64,000 bases of DNA from Paralteromonas sediminis (GTDB taxonomy: Bacteria; Pseudomonadota; Gammaproteobacteria; Enterobacterales; Alteromonadaceae), in assembly GCF_003820355.1 (NCBI RefSeq), contig NZ_RPOK01000001.1, positions 894,847-958,846 of the forward strand, written 5' to 3'. The notes beneath the pieces were generated by a model. It searched no databases and was not told the DNA's origin. It was given only the letters and a program-made list of their open reading frames with translations. Below are positions 28,101-37,211 of this stretch, one piece after another. Made by a program: the position numbers and the translations under genes. The first letter of the stretch is position 1. Each line of letters begins with the position of its first letter.

Positions 28101-28333
28101 ACCTTAATAATAATGCTTTCCTCAATTTCCTGAGGCGATGCACCGGGGTAGTTAGCATAGATATTGATGTAGTTAATTTCGATGTTGGGGAACATCTGAC
28201 GTTGGATTGTATTGTAGCTGACCAAACCCATAATGATGATGAACACCATCATTAGGTTTGCAGCCACGGCATTATTGGCAAAGAATGCAATAAGGCCGTG
28301 CTGTTTTTGTTCTGTTGTTGTGGGATTCGCCAT
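25175..28333 (-). CDS. RND efflux permease
   Basis: A 1052-aa inner-membrane proton-driven pump with 12 membrane helices and two large periplasmic loops. Start of helix 1: IAFFANNAVAANLMMVFIII. The TM4 proton-relay pair is intact (GIVVDDAIVIGES). The repeat half has LAVPLKSYGQPLIIMS and GVVINDSLVMTDYVN, which place it in the AcrB-related branch where the TM10 lysine of AcrB is not conserved. The longest frame begins with GTG at 28342, but AAGGTG lies 6 nt before the ATG at 28333, which I use. It follows its adaptor gene by 10 nt, and the terminator lies just after its stop. No outer-membrane channel gene is nearby, so it would use a TolC encoded elsewhere. The substrate is unknown. Confidence 0.92.
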   Translation of the reverse strand: MANPTTTEQKQHGLIAFFANNAVAANLMMVFIIIMGLVSYNTIQRQMFPNIEINYINIYANYPGASPQEIEESIIIKVEEALKDVSEIKKMWGRAFRNSGRITLEIEPNVKLVDVLDKVKLKVDSIATFPADMEPIIVEQIEFRQDVMELSLVGDVPLSELKPIAKEIEDEMLQLDNISLMNMGYPGDEIAIEVDPLMLRKYGITIEQIANAVRRYSANMSAGQIRTDAGIVSVRIENQFYNGDEFAAIPVKIGDNGARVLLRDVATIKDGFTEGERYFKYSGQNAIWMSVSATKTQNTIPVAETVKRYMEQKNKTLPPGMELKVLVDMTYYLNARLDMMLDNLFMGAILVALMLTIFLRFRLAFWVMVGLPVCFLGAMMMMPVFGVTINILSLFAFIMVLGIVVDDAIVIGESAYSEIEQKGGGVQNVVRGAKRVAKPATFGVLTTIAVFAPFTQSSGPEGAFFFNIAVVVILCLTFSLIESKLILPAHIAHTKFTPVKENSWRAKFNRAFFGFVRGPYRRFIERALNARWAVFMSFVALLMLSIGLINANFVRMVPNPKVPHDFPNINIEMNENVSDETTIQALKTIESVILNIEQKTKDANEGQGMIRDLLAFNQGRTEARIVVPLVHEDFRPYDTFELARRWREAIPEIPGMKSFTVRDDVNGGGDGGEFGYLLYGADIKTLNEAGKYFISLLQQEKGLFDVSSTIDPASKEIQIALQPVAYDLGLDLMSIARQVGASFYGGEAQRVIRNGEEVRVMVRYPQLTRERFAELKYTVITTPSGQEVMLGDVVALSEAPGISYIRREGGYRSVYVWGAIDEEVVEPNEVVKTIKEKLLPQMKEAFPSVMTELGGDIEEQQSQQNEQIMFFVAAMIMVYILLAVPLKSYGQPLIIMSVIPFSLTGAIFGHFLLGLDMSMFSTFGLIAAAGVVINDSLVMTDYVNQKREEGYSIKEAVTEAGQARFRAITLTSITTFMGVLPIMFETSLQAAFVIPMAVALGFAVLYATLVTLVLVPCLYLILLDMRKPFSWIKKKVTRNKTVVDTTKPVEQS

Positions 28334-28343
28334 ATCGTTCACC

Positions 28344-29519
28344 TTACTGCTGGTTGCGGCTGACGATTAACCCGTCGTCCGAATCGACTTTGGTGGAAGG
28401 CTCAGCTGAAACTTTCACTTCCATACCGGTTTGAGGATATTCAGGGAGCGTCATTACTACAGGCTGGCTAATCTGGCTGTCAGCCTGGATCATGAAGTAA
28501 GCCCCATTTTCACGGATGACTGTCACGTCATGTGAAAACAGTTTGCCTTCGTCATCAACCATCCAAAGTTTGCGATTATTAACGAGCTCTTGTGGCACTT
28601 TGTACACGTCTTGTAATGTCATACCGTCAAAGGTAACAGACACATAAGAGCCAAATTTTACTACTGGCTTTTGTGATTTAAGCGCATAAGGGTCTTCAAT
28701 ACGGGCCACGAAGTGGGTCATACGCGTGGATTCATCTACAATGCCAAGGTCTCTGTGCAGCACAGCGTCAATAGTCCCTGGCTGATTAACTTGAGAAATA
28801 ATCGCGGGTTTGGCAATCATATTTTGCGAGACAAACGGACGGTCAAAACCAGCGATAGGGAAGGTCACTTCGGCCACTTCAATATTGTTAAGCGTTGCTG
28901 CAACAGTGCCCGTTGACACAAAATCGCCTACGCCAATATTACGGTTAATAACCAATGCATCATAAGGAGCACGTACTTCGCAGTTAGCTAAATCTCTCTG
29001 GGCAATCTGTAATTGTGCTTTTGCAGACTTATAGGCTGCTTGAGCACTGAGTAACTGAGGTTTGCGTAGGTACAGATCTGTCACGCGTGCAGGCGGTAAG
29101 TTTTTAGCTTCATTTTCAGCTACTTTGGCTTGTGCTTGTTCTTGGATAAGGTCTGCATAAGCGCGTTGTACGTTGGCTTCAGCCAGTAATACTGCTGCTT
29201 CATAGGCGTCTTTTTCGATGGTGAACAGTACTTCGCCACGAGGGATGACACCGCCAGGTACAAAGTTTGGATGCCAGCTGGTGACTTCACCTGATACCTG
29301 TGAGGCGAGGCGTGTTTGCTCGAGCGGCTGAACTTCGCCGAAGCTTTCAATAGTAATGGTGTAGTCTACTGTAGACAGAGGCTCAACACTGACTACCGGA
29401 CGCGTGTCTACGACCTCTTTCTCTTCCGTTTCCTGACCCGCGGCCTCTATGAGCTTCATGCCACCGAAGCCGCCGACAAAAATTACTGCTACTGCTAAAG
29501 CTTGTACCCGTTTTTTCAT
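28344..29519 (-). CDS. RND periplasmic adaptor (membrane fusion protein)
   Basis: A 391-aa HlyD/AcrA-type adaptor: one N-terminal hydrophobic segment (about 5-22), a barrel-sandwich half (about 45-85, SFGEVQPLEQTRLASQVSGEV), a helical hairpin (about 100-175, rich in A, Q and E), the second lipoyl half (NCEVRAPYDALVINRNIGVGDFV), and beta-barrel and membrane-proximal parts. There is no lipobox, so it is anchored by the N-terminal helix. It links the permease encoded 10 nt downstream to an outer-membrane channel. The ATG is preceded by GATTGGAAA. The 94 bp upstream, shared with the end of the GGDEF gene, should hold its promoter, but I could not define one. Confidence 0.9.
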   Translation of the reverse strand: MKKRVQALAVAVIFVGGFGGMKLIEAAGQETEEKEVVDTRPVVSVEPLSTVDYTITIESFGEVQPLEQTRLASQVSGEVTSWHPNFVPGGVIPRGEVLFTIEKDAYEAAVLLAEANVQRAYADLIQEQAQAKVAENEAKNLPPARVTDLYLRKPQLLSAQAAYKSAKAQLQIAQRDLANCEVRAPYDALVINRNIGVGDFVSTGTVAATLNNIEVAEVTFPIAGFDRPFVSQNMIAKPAIISQVNQPGTIDAVLHRDLGIVDESTRMTHFVARIEDPYALKSQKPVVKFGSYVSVTFDGMTLQDVYKVPQELVNNRKLWMVDDEGKLFSHDVTVIRENGAYFMIQADSQISQPVVMTLPEYPQTGMEVKVSAEPSTKVDSDDGLIVSRNQQ

Positions 29520-29613
29520 TTTCCAATCACCCGTTACAGATCAACAAGCATATAGTAGCGCAGGGAGTTGTGTATACGGATGTGCAATTGTAAACAAATA
29601 TGAGCAAATTGAC

Positions 29614-30702
29614 TTAATTTGACATCATTACCGTATTGCGACCGGCTTGTTTGGCCTTGTACATGGCTTTGTCTGCCTGAGTAAGCGCCTTGTCGTAGTC
29701 AACCAGGCTGTTTACTTCGCTTACGCCGAACGACGCGGTAATATCAATGGTAAAGCTCTCGAATTGCTGTGGCGTCTGCGCGATCTCGAAACGCAACTTG
29801 TCAGCCACATGATAGGCATTTTCTTTACTTGTGTCGGGTAGAACCAGTAAAAACTCTTCACCGCCCCAGCGTGATACATAGTCTTGTTGACGCATGGCAT
29901 TGTTTAGTAATACAGCAATGCCCTGCAAAACTTTATCACCGGCATCATGCCCGTATTCATCATTAATACGCTTAAATCTGTCTATATCCAACAACACTAA
30001 GGCGGTGCTGCTTTGCTGCCGTTTTGCACGGGCAAGTTCTGGCTCAATTTGTTTAATCAACCCCCGCCTGTTGAATAAGTGCGTCAGAGGGTCGTGCGTG
30101 GCCTGGTGTTCAAACTGCTGCCTTAGTGCATGTATTTCAGCATAGGTTTGTTGTCTGCTGTATTCATAAACAGAGGACAAAAATGTCACTGTCATAAACA
30201 CATAAGTTACTCGGGTTTTAAAATCCATTGCGTAGTCAGCTTCAACAATTGACAAGCCTGGAACAAAAAACAAGGTGCAGATGACTAGAAGAAATAGCAG
30301 TAACATCCACAATCCGCGTTTCAGTCCACTCATAAACAAGGTAACGGGGGGAAGGATCAGGATCCAAATTGGGCCTGTATTTGCTTTTCCTCCCATAATG
30401 ATCAAATAGAGGAGGAGTGTCATTAGGGTGACGACTAGCAAATTGGCCGCAAACACATGGGATTTTACATTTTCACTGATGTGCATCGTGAGCATGCTGA
30501 ACAAAAACACGACAGACGCAATCATTAATGCCGCGCCTAACATAACTTCATTGGCTAGCAATGCCCGCAAGCTCAAAAATACCGTGATTAAACAGCCAGT
30601 GAAGCCAAATAAATTGACGACTACAATACGGCGATTGTCTTCTTCAGAAAATGACGGATTACTGCCGGCTTTTATAAACTGCCTGAGTTTGTCGCTGATC
30701 AT
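29614..30702 (-). CDS. Membrane-bound diguanylate cyclase
   Basis: 362 aa. The N-terminal half has about six hydrophobic helices (residues 25-185; for example LLVVTLMTLLLYLIIMGG), a seven-or-six-helix sensor of no family I can name. A short coiled segment leads to a GGDEF domain (about 200-360). The active site is RWGGEEF, with the I-site RQQD five residues upstream, so synthesis and feedback inhibition of cyclic di-GMP are both expected. Its ATG overlaps the stop of pqiC by four bases (ATGA), making it the fourth gene of the pqi operon with coupled translation. That links second-messenger output to an envelope lipid-transport system. Confidence 0.9.
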   Translation of the reverse strand: MISDKLRQFIKAGSNPSFSEEDNRRIVVVNLFGFTGCLITVFLSLRALLANEVMLGAALMIASVVFLFSMLTMHISENVKSHVFAANLLVVTLMTLLLYLIIMGGKANTGPIWILILPPVTLFMSGLKRGLWMLLLFLLVICTLFFVPGLSIVEADYAMDFKTRVTYVFMTVTFLSSVYEYSRQQTYAEIHALRQQFEHQATHDPLTHLFNRRGLIKQIEPELARAKRQQSSTALVLLDIDRFKRINDEYGHDAGDKVLQGIAVLLNNAMRQQDYVSRWGGEEFLLVLPDTSKENAYHVADKLRFEIAQTPQQFESFTIDITASFGVSEVNSLVDYDKALTQADKAMYKAKQAGRNTVMMSN

Positions 30703-31274
30703 TGCATCGCCGAAAGCTGTGTTTTTATATCATCGGCGAGCAGGACAATCGCTTGTCGGTAAACAGAAACGGCATGGCCGTAACCGTCTGAATCAAGGTC
30801 AAGCTTGACTTGAAACGCCTTATTGACTGTGCTGCCGGTGGGACTGCTCAGTGTGTAACGGGCATCAAGCACCGCGTCACCCTGATAAGTAGCAACTAGG
30901 TGTAACAAAGACAAATCGAGCATGTATTCGTCGTCTTTTTTGGTGTTTGTATAGATCAATTTATAATCCGGCCCCAAAGCATGAGTAAGCTTCTTTTTAA
31001 AGCCTGCTTCAAAGGGTTCAGCCCATATATGTTGAGTTGAAATATGCAGTGCATTTTCTGCCGTCTGTACTGCTAGTCCGCGCTGCATGAGGTAATCAGA
31101 CACAGATAGGTTGGTCAATCTGATTAGTAGGGGCTGGGCATCAGGTGGTAAACTCACGCTTACACTGTCATTAGGCGTATGCAATAAGTAATACTGTAGT
31201 GACACAGACTGACTACTGCATCCATTTAATAGGGCTACTAGAAAGATGGCAATGCTAAGTCTGTACACTCTCAT
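30699..31274 (-). CDS. pqiC: Outer membrane lipoprotein PqiC
   Basis: 191 aa with a lipoprotein signal (lipobox LLNGC, Cys at residue 19) and the PqiC/YmbA domain: QYYLLHTP at the start, ISTQHIWAEPFEAGFKKKL in the middle, and a C-terminal helix VYRQAIVLLADDIKTQL. PqiC sits in the outer membrane and docks the PqiB needle that carries lipids between the two membranes. The ATG overlaps the pqiB stop (ATGA), and the stop overlaps the cyclase ATG in the same way. Confidence 0.88.
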   Translation of the reverse strand: MRVYRLSIAIFLVALLNGCSSQSVSLQYYLLHTPNDSVSVSLPPDAQPLLIRLTNLSVSDYLMQRGLAVQTAENALHISTQHIWAEPFEAGFKKKLTHALGPDYKLIYTNTKKDDEYMLDLSLLHLVATYQGDAVLDARYTLSSPTGSTVNKAFQVKLDLDSDGYGHAVSVYRQAIVLLADDIKTQLSAMQ

Positions 31275-32938
31275 GGCTCCTGACTCACTGTTTTCGCTTT
31301 AGGCTCGATTGGCTCGTGCTGACGACCAAAAATCAGACTGTTTGGCGTTTGATTTAGTCGTTGCAGCAAAGGTTGAATTTGCCGCATTGTCTCTTGCAGC
31401 TCGTCAAGTGACTGCTGCGCTTCTTTGTCGATTAGGCCTGTATTGGTAAGCGTTTCCAGCATATTTGATACCTGCTGCAGTGATTTTACCAGTTCACTGT
31501 TAATCGATTTCATGTCTACATCGGCGATCAGCGCATCAAAGTTTGTACTGCTTTGTCTTACTGATTCCGCTGCTACGCCCATTTGATTGACTGCACTCAC
31601 CATATCGTCAGAAAGTTGCTCTAGCGGCAATGCGTTTATTTTGTCTAACAGGGCTTCTGCTTTCTGTGTGATTTGTGTTAGCTCTGTCGACGAAGTTGGA
31701 ATGATTTCATAATCGAGAATTCTAGCGACTTCCGATGAGGCCGCTTCTTCATCGTGGTTGAGGTCGACGTACAAGGCGCCGGTTAACAAGTTACCAATGC
31801 GCAACGTTGCGCGTAAATCCTGTTTAATCCACTCGCGTATTTGTTCGCGCACCCTTGCAAGACCCGCGGGCGTATCGCCCTGTCTGACTTTACCCGGGTA
31901 AACATTGATTACCACCGGAATTTTGTAATCTGCCTCAAGCAAACTGCCCATTTCCAGAGGCAACTGGTTAATCGAAACGACTTCGCCTACGCGCAAACCC
32001 CTGTACTCTACAGGTGCACCGATATTAAGCCCTCTGACACTTTCATCAATGAGCAATACATATTCAGCAGAGAGTCTGTAGCTTTCAGACTGCGCCATTT
32101 CTTCTGACTCAAATATTTCAAAATAGGCTTTGTCAGTAATGGGAACACCCGGCGTGCTGCCCTCTGGCACATCAAACGTCACGCCATTGGATAGCAGGGT
32201 TTCAACACTGCCTGTATCTACTTCTATGCCAGAAGCCCGCAATCTGACTTTAACACCACTGGCGTCCCAAAACCGCGTATTTTCTGTTATGAGCCGGTGA
32301 TAGGGGGCTTCAACAAACGCGGTATAATACATAGCGCGCTCATATTGATTGAAAAATGACTCTTCAAATTCGCCCACCTTATGTCCTTTGTAAACAATGG
32401 GGTCACCCTCTTTATAGGCAAAGTCTCTGTCACTGGTCAATGTAATGTGTAGGCCTGGCGTACCTGGCGGTGTGACAGGCGGGCGGGGTAGGGCTTTAAA
32501 ATTAGTTTGAGGACGGCCGTTGCCATTGGCATTCATGGCAATGTAACTGCCCGATAGGAGTGTTGATAAACCTGAGACTTCGGAAAAAGAAATACGCGGT
32601 GACACGACCCAGAATTTACTGTTCTCCGTTAACAAGTGTTCCGCTTCCTTGTCGATTCTGGCGGTAACAATTACACCATCAAGGTCTTCTTTTAGTGTAA
32701 TCTTGGTGACTTGACCAATGGCTAAATCTCGTACCTTGATGGGGGTTTTATTTTCTTCAATCCCTGCTGCACCGAGCAGCTCTATAGTAATTAATGGCCC
32801 TTGATTAGACCATTGGGTGAAGATGATCCAAGCACCTATAACAATGGCGATGAGCGGGATAAACCACACCCTGGATACCGGCGCTGCGGCACTGACCTTG
32901 GCGGTCTCTGTGTTACGGGGCTGTTCTGTGCTGCTCAA
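31271..32938 (-). CDS. pqiB: MCE-domain lipid transport protein PqiB
   Basis: 555 aa, the usual length of PqiB. One N-terminal membrane helix (about residues 24-43, VWFIPLIAIVIGAWIIF), then three MCE/MlaD domains (about 45-140, 160-255 and 285-400), each with the pattern of a short strand followed by VxDLxIGxV or YRGLRVGEV. A long C-terminal helical stretch (about 420-540) forms the coiled needle. PqiB spans the periplasm to move phospholipids. The start is TTG; AAAGGGA lies about 8-10 nt before it, and the start overlaps the pqiA 3' end by 26 nt. There is no competing ATG nearby. Confidence 0.92.
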   Translation of the reverse strand: MSSTEQPRNTETAKVSAAAPVSRVWFIPLIAIVIGAWIIFTQWSNQGPLITIELLGAAGIEENKTPIKVRDLAIGQVTKITLKEDLDGVIVTARIDKEAEHLLTENSKFWVVSPRISFSEVSGLSTLLSGSYIAMNANGNGRPQTNFKALPRPPVTPPGTPGLHITLTSDRDFAYKEGDPIVYKGHKVGEFEESFFNQYERAMYYTAFVEAPYHRLITENTRFWDASGVKVRLRASGIEVDTGSVETLLSNGVTFDVPEGSTPGVPITDKAYFEIFESEEMAQSESYRLSAEYVLLIDESVRGLNIGAPVEYRGLRVGEVVSINQLPLEMGSLLEADYKIPVVINVYPGKVRQGDTPAGLARVREQIREWIKQDLRATLRIGNLLTGALYVDLNHDEEAASSEVARILDYEIIPTSSTELTQITQKAEALLDKINALPLEQLSDDMVSAVNQMGVAAESVRQSSTNFDALIADVDMKSINSELVKSLQQVSNMLETLTNTGLIDKEAQQSLDELQETMRQIQPLLQRLNQTPNSLIFGRQHEPIEPKAKTVSQEP

Positions 32939-34076
32939 AAAGTCTTTCCCTTTGTTGCCATATTAGTCTGGAATCAAATGTCATAGCGGCGATCATGGTA
33001 AAAAATACAACGGCACAAAACGCCAAAGCGGCCTGTCCGGGAAATACAGATATGGTATTCCCTAACTGTATTAAAGCAACCAATAAAGCGACCACAAACA
33101 CATCAACCATTGACCACCGACCAATCCATTCTGTGATGTAATACAGTCTTGTCCTGTGTTGTTTAAGCATGTCACTTTGACGCATCACTGTCCAATTCAA
33201 CCACGCCAGAATAATCAGTTTCGCAATGGGGATCACGACACTAGCAAAAAATATAATAATAGCAATGGGATACGACTTAGACTGCCATAATGTAATTACA
33301 CCTCCCATGATGGTGCTGGGCTCTGACTCACCAAAGAGGTTGGTCACCATAATAGGGTACGTGTTTGCAGGGATATATAAAATACAGGCGGTTAGCAGCA
33401 ATGCCCAGGTGCGCTGTATGCTGTATTGTCGTTGGTGTGTTGATAAGGGTGCTGCATCAGGTTGACGGGAAGGCTGTAACCACTCGTGATAGCTGATACG
33501 GTCAAAATAAAACAGCGAAAAACTCATACAGACAATAAACAGACAGAAAGTGATAAACCCGATACCGATTTCTATTGTGGCAAGGTCAGTAATTTTCACC
33601 AGGCTTACCAGAGTGGCGACCAGAAAAATTTCTGCCATGGACCAGGGTATCAGCTGTAACACACTGCGATAGACACGAGCCAGCCAACGAGGGCGATGAT
33701 TGAATTTCCGACAAAATGATAAGGTAGCCAGTCCAATTAAGGTAAGGCCTGGCAATATCAGTGTTGCTAATGCTGTGATGACAGCCAAAGACAAAAAATC
33801 CAGTGAAACCAAGGTTTCAAGCCCTGTAGTCAGGTTAATCTCACGCTTTTGCCCGTTGGAGGCAAACGACAGAAACTGGTAGGGGAGTGACAGGAGTAAA
33901 AACAAAACGCCAGCTATAGAAAGCCCCAATACAAATTCGGTTTGAAAATTTCGATAGCCAGTCAAAAAGTGGCCGCAATTCGGACAAGTAGCTCGCTGGC
34001 GATGAGACAAAGGCGGTACAGATACCTGATGGGCACAAAGGGGGCATTGCACGTCCAGAGCGGGTTGATATTTCAT
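32913..34076 (-). CDS. pqiA: Inner membrane protein PqiA
   Basis: 387 aa with two PqiA repeats of four membrane helices each (about 47-190 and 230-375). The N-terminus holds a zinc ribbon with two CxxC pairs (CPLC and CPNC, residues 10-34). In Escherichia coli PqiA both repeats are preceded by such a ribbon. Here the second linker (residues about 195-225, LQPSRQPDAAPLSTHQRQ) has no cysteine, so the second ribbon has been lost. PqiA supplies or regulates the lipid substrate for PqiB. The ATG at 34076 has GGCGGA nearby. It is the first gene of pqiA-B-C-cyclase, and asnS ends 37 nt upstream on the same strand. Confidence 0.9.
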   Translation of the reverse strand: MKYQPALDVQCPLCAHQVSVPPLSHRQRATCPNCGHFLTGYRNFQTEFVLGLSIAGVLFLLLSLPYQFLSFASNGQKREINLTTGLETLVSLDFLSLAVITALATLILPGLTLIGLATLSFCRKFNHRPRWLARVYRSVLQLIPWSMAEIFLVATLVSLVKITDLATIEIGIGFITFCLFIVCMSFSLFYFDRISYHEWLQPSRQPDAAPLSTHQRQYSIQRTWALLLTACILYIPANTYPIMVTNLFGESEPSTIMGGVITLWQSKSYPIAIIIFFASVVIPIAKLIILAWLNWTVMRQSDMLKQHRTRLYYITEWIGRWSMVDVFVVALLVALIQLGNTISVFPGQAALAFCAVVFFTMIAAMTFDSRLIWQQRERLFEQHRTAP

Positions 34077-34112
34077 CTATCCGCCCTGGCGCAAATGCAG
34101 GTTAACGCTGAC

Positions 34113-35510
34113 CTAGTACTGTGCATTACCTGGTGTACGGGGGAAGGGAATAACGTCACGTACATTCTGCATGCCGGTAACGTAAGCGACCAAGCGTTCA
34201 AAGCCCAGGCCAAAACCAGAGTGTGGTACAGTGCCATAACGGCGCAGGTCTCTGTACCAGCTATAGTCTTCCTGTGACAAGCCCATTTCTTCTAGGCGAC
34301 GGTCAAAAACGTCTAACCTTTCTTCACGCTGAGAACCACCAATGATCTCACCAATACCGGGTGCCAGAATGTCCATGGCCGCTACCGTTTTTTCATCGTC
34401 ATTAATGCGCATATAAAAGGCTTTAATGTCTTTCGGGTAGTTTTTCATCACGATGGGACCGCCCACGTGTTCCTCTGCAAGATAACGCTCATGCTCTGAG
34501 GATAAATCCACGCCCCACTCAACGGGGAATTCAAATGATTTTCCACTTGCCTTGAGAATATCAATGGCGTCGGTGTAATCCATATGAACAAAATCTGAAG
34601 AAACCAGCTTTTCCAGTCGATTAATGGCGTCTTTGTCGATGCGTTGAGCAAAGAAAGCCATGTCGTCGGCACGCTCTTCAAGCACCGCTTTACAAACGTA
34701 TTTGAGCATGTCTTCAGCTAAGCCCGCTACGTCATCCAGTGAAGCAAAGGCGACTTCTGGTTCAATCATCCAAAACTCAGCCAAATGACGAGAGGTATTG
34801 CTATTCTCCGCTCTGAATGTCGGCCCAAAGGTGTACACTTTAGACATAGCTGCACAGTAGGTTTCTACATTCAGCTGGCCAGACACTGTGAGGTAAGTCT
34901 CTTTTCCAAAAAAGTCCTGTGAATAGTCAACTTCACCTTTATCTGTCATAGGCAAATTAAGCATGTCTAGGGTAGACACACGGAACATTTCACCTGCACC
35001 TTCGGTATCACTGGCTGTCATGATAGGTGTGCTTATCCACACGTAGCCGTTTTCATGGAAAAAGCGGTGTATTGCCTGTGATAAGCAGTTTCTAATGCGG
35101 GTGACTGCACCAATAACATTAGTACGCGGACGCAAATGCGCATGCTCCCTGAGGTATTCGATAGAATGACGCTTTGCCGCCATTGGGTAGGTATCGGGGT
35201 TTTCTACCCAACCCACAATCTCAACACGTTCTGCATCTAATTCAAGCGCCTGACCTTTACCTTCTGACGCTTTAACTGTAGCGGTAACTGACACTGAACA
35301 GCCTGCTGTAAGCCTTTGTATATCAGCGTAATTCTCGAGCGAATTCAGTGCTATAACCTGAACAGGATCAAAACAACTGCCGTCATGGACAGCAATAAAA
35401 GACAACCCGGCTTTAGAATCACGACGGGTGCGAACCCACCCCTTAACAGTAACAGTTTCACCAACAGCGAACCGGCCTTGTAAAACATCGACCACAGGCA
35501 CGTGCGTCAT
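34113..35510 (-). CDS. asnS: Asparaginyl-tRNA synthetase
   Basis: 465 aa, the standard bacterial length. An N-terminal OB-fold anticodon domain (about 17-100; [23 protein letters not shown]) is followed by the class II catalytic core. Motif 2 is [28 protein letters not shown] and motif 3 is [16 protein letters not shown]. Asn-specific rather than Asp-specific features include [16 protein letters not shown]. It charges tRNA-Asn in the cytoplasm. A longer frame exists upstream, but the ATG at 35510 begins at the conserved [10 protein letters not shown] and follows GAGGGAG, so it is the true start. It is transcribed towards pqiA. Confidence 0.96.
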   Translation of the reverse strand: MTHVPVVDVLQGRFAVGETVTVKGWVRTRRDSKAGLSFIAVHDGSCFDPVQVIALNSLENYADIQRLTAGCSVSVTATVKASEGKGQALELDAERVEIVGWVENPDTYPMAAKRHSIEYLREHAHLRPRTNVIGAVTRIRNCLSQAIHRFFHENGYVWISTPIMTASDTEGAGEMFRVSTLDMLNLPMTDKGEVDYSQDFFGKETYLTVSGQLNVETYCAAMSKVYTFGPTFRAENSNTSRHLAEFWMIEPEVAFASLDDVAGLAEDMLKYVCKAVLEERADDMAFFAQRIDKDAINRLEKLVSSDFVHMDYTDAIDILKASGKSFEFPVEWGVDLSSEHERYLAEEHVGGPIVMKNYPKDIKAFYMRINDDEKTVAAMDILAPGIGEIIGGSQREERLDVFDRRLEEMGLSQEDYSWYRDLRRYGTVPHSGFGLGFERLVAYVTGMQNVRDVIPFPRTPGNAQY

Positions 35511-35614
35511 GGTTAATTTCTCCCTCAATAGAATCTCAAAATGGATGAGCTTGGATGACAAATCTCGTAAACTAACAGTATAACCAAATCAGACCTATAT
35601 ATCCTATACCGATC

Positions 35615-35992
35615 GTGCCGAATAATAAGAAAAACCAGCAACAAAATGAGCGTAGACGTATACCGCGTAAAAAAGACACGCTATTTAGAGCAATCGTGGC
35701 TGTGAACATTGCGCTATGGTTATTGATGTTGGTGGCAGTAACCCTCTATCACCAGGGACGTCCTGACGTCATGACAGGCCTCCAAGAATACTGGGGAATG
35801 ACGGGTCGAGATGAGTGGGTAGAGTCCTATTACACCTGGCTTGTCAGGTTGTTACAGTTCTGCTTGGTTGTCTCGTTGTTTACCTTCTATTTACGCATAA
35901 AGCGTTCAAGGCGGCAACAGGATTACTTGGGCGTGAATCTCATTTTTCTGATTGTGATTGTTGCCATTAGTTTATTCACTCTGCTGGTTTGA
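35615..35992 (+). CDS. Small membrane protein of unknown function
   Basis: 125 aa. A very basic, Asn/Gln/Arg-rich N-terminus (MPNNKKNQQQNERRR) is followed by three hydrophobic helices (about 27-46, 74-94 and 104-124). The N-terminus would be cytoplasmic by the positive-inside rule. I do not recognise the family. The start is a GTG at 35615 with no strong ribosome site and no ATG nearby. It is divergent from asnS, with about 100 bp between the two start codons, and ends 36 bp before the convergent exchanger gene. Confidence 0.65.
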   Translation: MPNNKKNQQQNERRRIPRKKDTLFRAIVAVNIALWLLMLVAVTLYHQGRPDVMTGLQEYWGMTGRDEWVESYYTWLVRLLQFCLVVSLFTFYLRIKRSRRQQDYLGVNLIFLIVIVAISLFTLLV

Positions 35993-36028
35993 ACCCGCTA
36001 TTAGAAAGCCTCAAACCAGCGGTGCGGA

Positions 36029-37006
36029 TTAGACAGCCTGTATGAAAGAATTAGAGATAAGGAAGTAGGTATAAGCCAGATAAGCCGCAACCAAGACTGC
36101 GCCTTCTAAGCGATTTAACCTGCCTGGCCCTTTGATACCGATACAGAATATAAATAACGCCACAGAGCATGCGAGCATAAATAACACGTCGCGATAGAAG
36201 AAGGTGCTGTCTACCGTCATAGGCTGAATCATACCTGCAATTCCAACAACGGCTAGGGTGTTAAACATATTTGACCCAATGACGTTGCCCAATGCTAAAT
36301 CGTGCTCGCCTTTCTTCACGGCAATGATAGCTGACGCCAATTCAGGCAAGGAGGTCCCTATTGCGATGATTGTCAGACCAATAATGGTGTCGCTGACGCC
36401 AAAAAACTGAGCAACATCCACGGCACCCCACACCAATAAACGTGAACTGGCTACCAGAATGAGCAGCCCAACAATCAACCAAATGATGTTGAGTTTTAAG
36501 TTGGCTTCCTGACTGTTTAACTCAATTTCATACTCGTCGCCGAGGATGTCTTTGTCACCCTTAATGCCATGCCAGATGCTCCAAGATATCAGCAACACAA
36601 AAAGACCAAATAACGCATAGGCGTCGTCATGACTTACTGAAAGGTCAAATACTTGCCAAGCGGCAAAGAAAGTGATGCCAAGCATGATTGGCAATTCTTT
36701 TTTGATGATGTCTGACTTGACTGCAATGGGACTGATAAGTGCAGTTAGACCCAGGATAAGTGCAATATTCGCGATATTCGAACCATATGCATTACCTAAT
36801 GCAATGCCTGAGTTGCCTTGCACTGCAGCAATAATTGATACAATAATTTCAGGTGCTGAGGTGCCAAATCCTATAATCAGCATACCTATCAGAAGGGGCG
36901 ACATACCCAAATGCTTGGCAACGGCAGCAGCACCACCAACAAATTTATCAGCACTCCATAACAGCAGCGGTAAACCCACTAATATTGCCAGACCCGCTGT
37001 TAACAT
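36029..37006 (-). CDS. Calcium/sodium antiporter (YrbG-type, CaCA family)
   Basis: 325 aa with ten hydrophobic helices in two inverted halves. Each half carries the alpha-repeat that binds the cation: GFGTSAPEIIVSIIAA (about residue 46) and AIGTSLPELASAIIAV (about residue 213), each followed by ALGNxxGSNxxN. A charged cytoplasmic loop separates the halves (GDKDILGDEYEIELNSQE). It should exchange Ca2+ for Na+ or H+ across the inner membrane. The family member in Escherichia coli is YrbG. The ATG is preceded by CAAGAGGTTGGT. It stands alone, and no regulatory signal was recognised. Confidence 0.9.
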   Translation of the reverse strand: MLTAGLAILVGLPLLLWSADKFVGGAAAVAKHLGMSPLLIGMLIIGFGTSAPEIIVSIIAAVQGNSGIALGNAYGSNIANIALILGLTALISPIAVKSDIIKKELPIMLGITFFAAWQVFDLSVSHDDAYALFGLFVLLISWSIWHGIKGDKDILGDEYEIELNSQEANLKLNIIWLIVGLLILVASSRLLVWGAVDVAQFFGVSDTIIGLTIIAIGTSLPELASAIIAVKKGEHDLALGNVIGSNMFNTLAVVGIAGMIQPMTVDSTFFYRDVLFMLACSVALFIFCIGIKGPGRLNRLEGAVLVAAYLAYTYFLISNSFIQAV

Positions 37007-37211
37007 ACCAACCTCTTGAATCGCTCAAGCAGCATTCATTATCCCCGTAAAGCGAAGCGAATCCGTCGCGCGTTGTACTTATCCTTAAAAATAGCGCTAT
37101 AGCTTACTATGCCAACGGGTCAGGCGTATAGTTGGATCATGAAAAAGTCGGTTTTTTTCCATCCGATTGCCTATATATTGGCCAAATCGCAGTGAACCTA
37201 GTCGCTGTCGC

